In this document: one piece after another, positions 64,000-64,000 of the stretch
How the letters are laid out: each line of letters begins with the position of its first letter
How positions within the stretch are numbered: the stretch's first letter is position 1
Source: Clostridium sp. KNHs205
GTDB taxonomy: Bacteria > Bacillota > Clostridia > Lachnospirales > Lachnospiraceae
Length of the DNA: 64,000 nt
Assembly: GCF_000702945.1 (NCBI RefSeq)
Contig: NZ_JNLE01000003.1
Coordinates: forward strand, 3,767,501 to 3,831,500
Direction: 5' to 3'
The notes under the pieces: model-generated
Databases searched by the model: none
What the model saw: only the letters and a program-made list of their open reading frames with translations
What the model was told of the DNA's origin: nothing
Program-made: the position numbers and the translations under genes

Positions 64000-64000
64000 T

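Overview
The window reads as a low-GC chromosome segment from a spore-forming anaerobic Firmicute, most likely a clostridium of the Lachnospiraceae type (inference). The support is AT-rich intergenic DNA, strong AGGAGG ribosome sites, consensus TTGACA/TATAAT promoters, a T-box, Bacillus-type LexA boxes, spore-associated genes (LysM/GH18 protein, CotA-type oxidase) and an assimilatory AprAB-type sulfate pathway. I see no rRNA, tRNA, CRISPR array, prophage or complete insertion sequence.

Layout. 1-11.3 kb: 3' part of a LysM/GH18 spore protein; a MarR/MFS efflux pair; an SOS-type dinB with a small partner gene; a hydrolase; a secreted transglutaminase-like protein; a MerR regulator next to a cupin/iron-alcohol dehydrogenase operon; an AraC-family remnant; an Old Yellow Enzyme. 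12-18.4 kb: secreted GH43 arabinanase, P-loop protein, oligoendopeptidase F and a DrrAB-like ABC exporter. 18.8-27.5 kb: one long operon for sulfate uptake (sbp-cysT-cysW-cysA) and activation/reduction (aprA-aprB-cysD-cysN), enough to bring sulfate to sulfite; sulfite reductase is not here. 27.7-35.3 kb: GNAT remnant, LacI regulator, exported protein, CDF metal transporter, argS behind an arginine-rich leader peptide and attenuator, and a TetR-controlled flavodoxin/FMN-binding operon. 35.5-44 kb: GGDEF protein, pyrophosphatase-like protein, kinase-like protein, a divergent ileS behind an isoleucine T-box, Lrp/LysE and a HAM1-type NTPase. 44.3-51.2 kb: two large secreted wall proteins (GHL10 and amidase_3) and a Xer-type recombinase. 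51.2-64 kb: hydrolase, kinase-like protein, an amber-interrupted methyltransferase, a MITE-like inverted repeat, an ABC-F ATPase behind an attenuator-like hairpin, a MurA with Asp in place of the catalytic Cys, lgt, a Cys-rich protein next to a CotA-type multicopper oxidase, and an amidohydrolase/M20 pair cut by the window end.

The most interesting part is RNA-level regulation. The argS leader encodes an 18-residue peptide with four Arg codons (AGA CGC AGA TAT AGA), followed by four segments able to form 1:2 or 2:3 and 3:4 pairings like the trp attenuator. ileS, about 8 kb upstream on the same strand, instead uses a T-box with a likely AUC specifier and a short unannotated ORF between terminator and ileS. 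An ABC-F gene also has a terminator hairpin in its leader. Other points are a D-for-C MurA (predicted fosfomycin insensitivity), paired TetR operators, a 19-bp-spacer MerR promoter, two LexA boxes at dinB, and three decayed genes (AraC, GNAT, methyltransferase).
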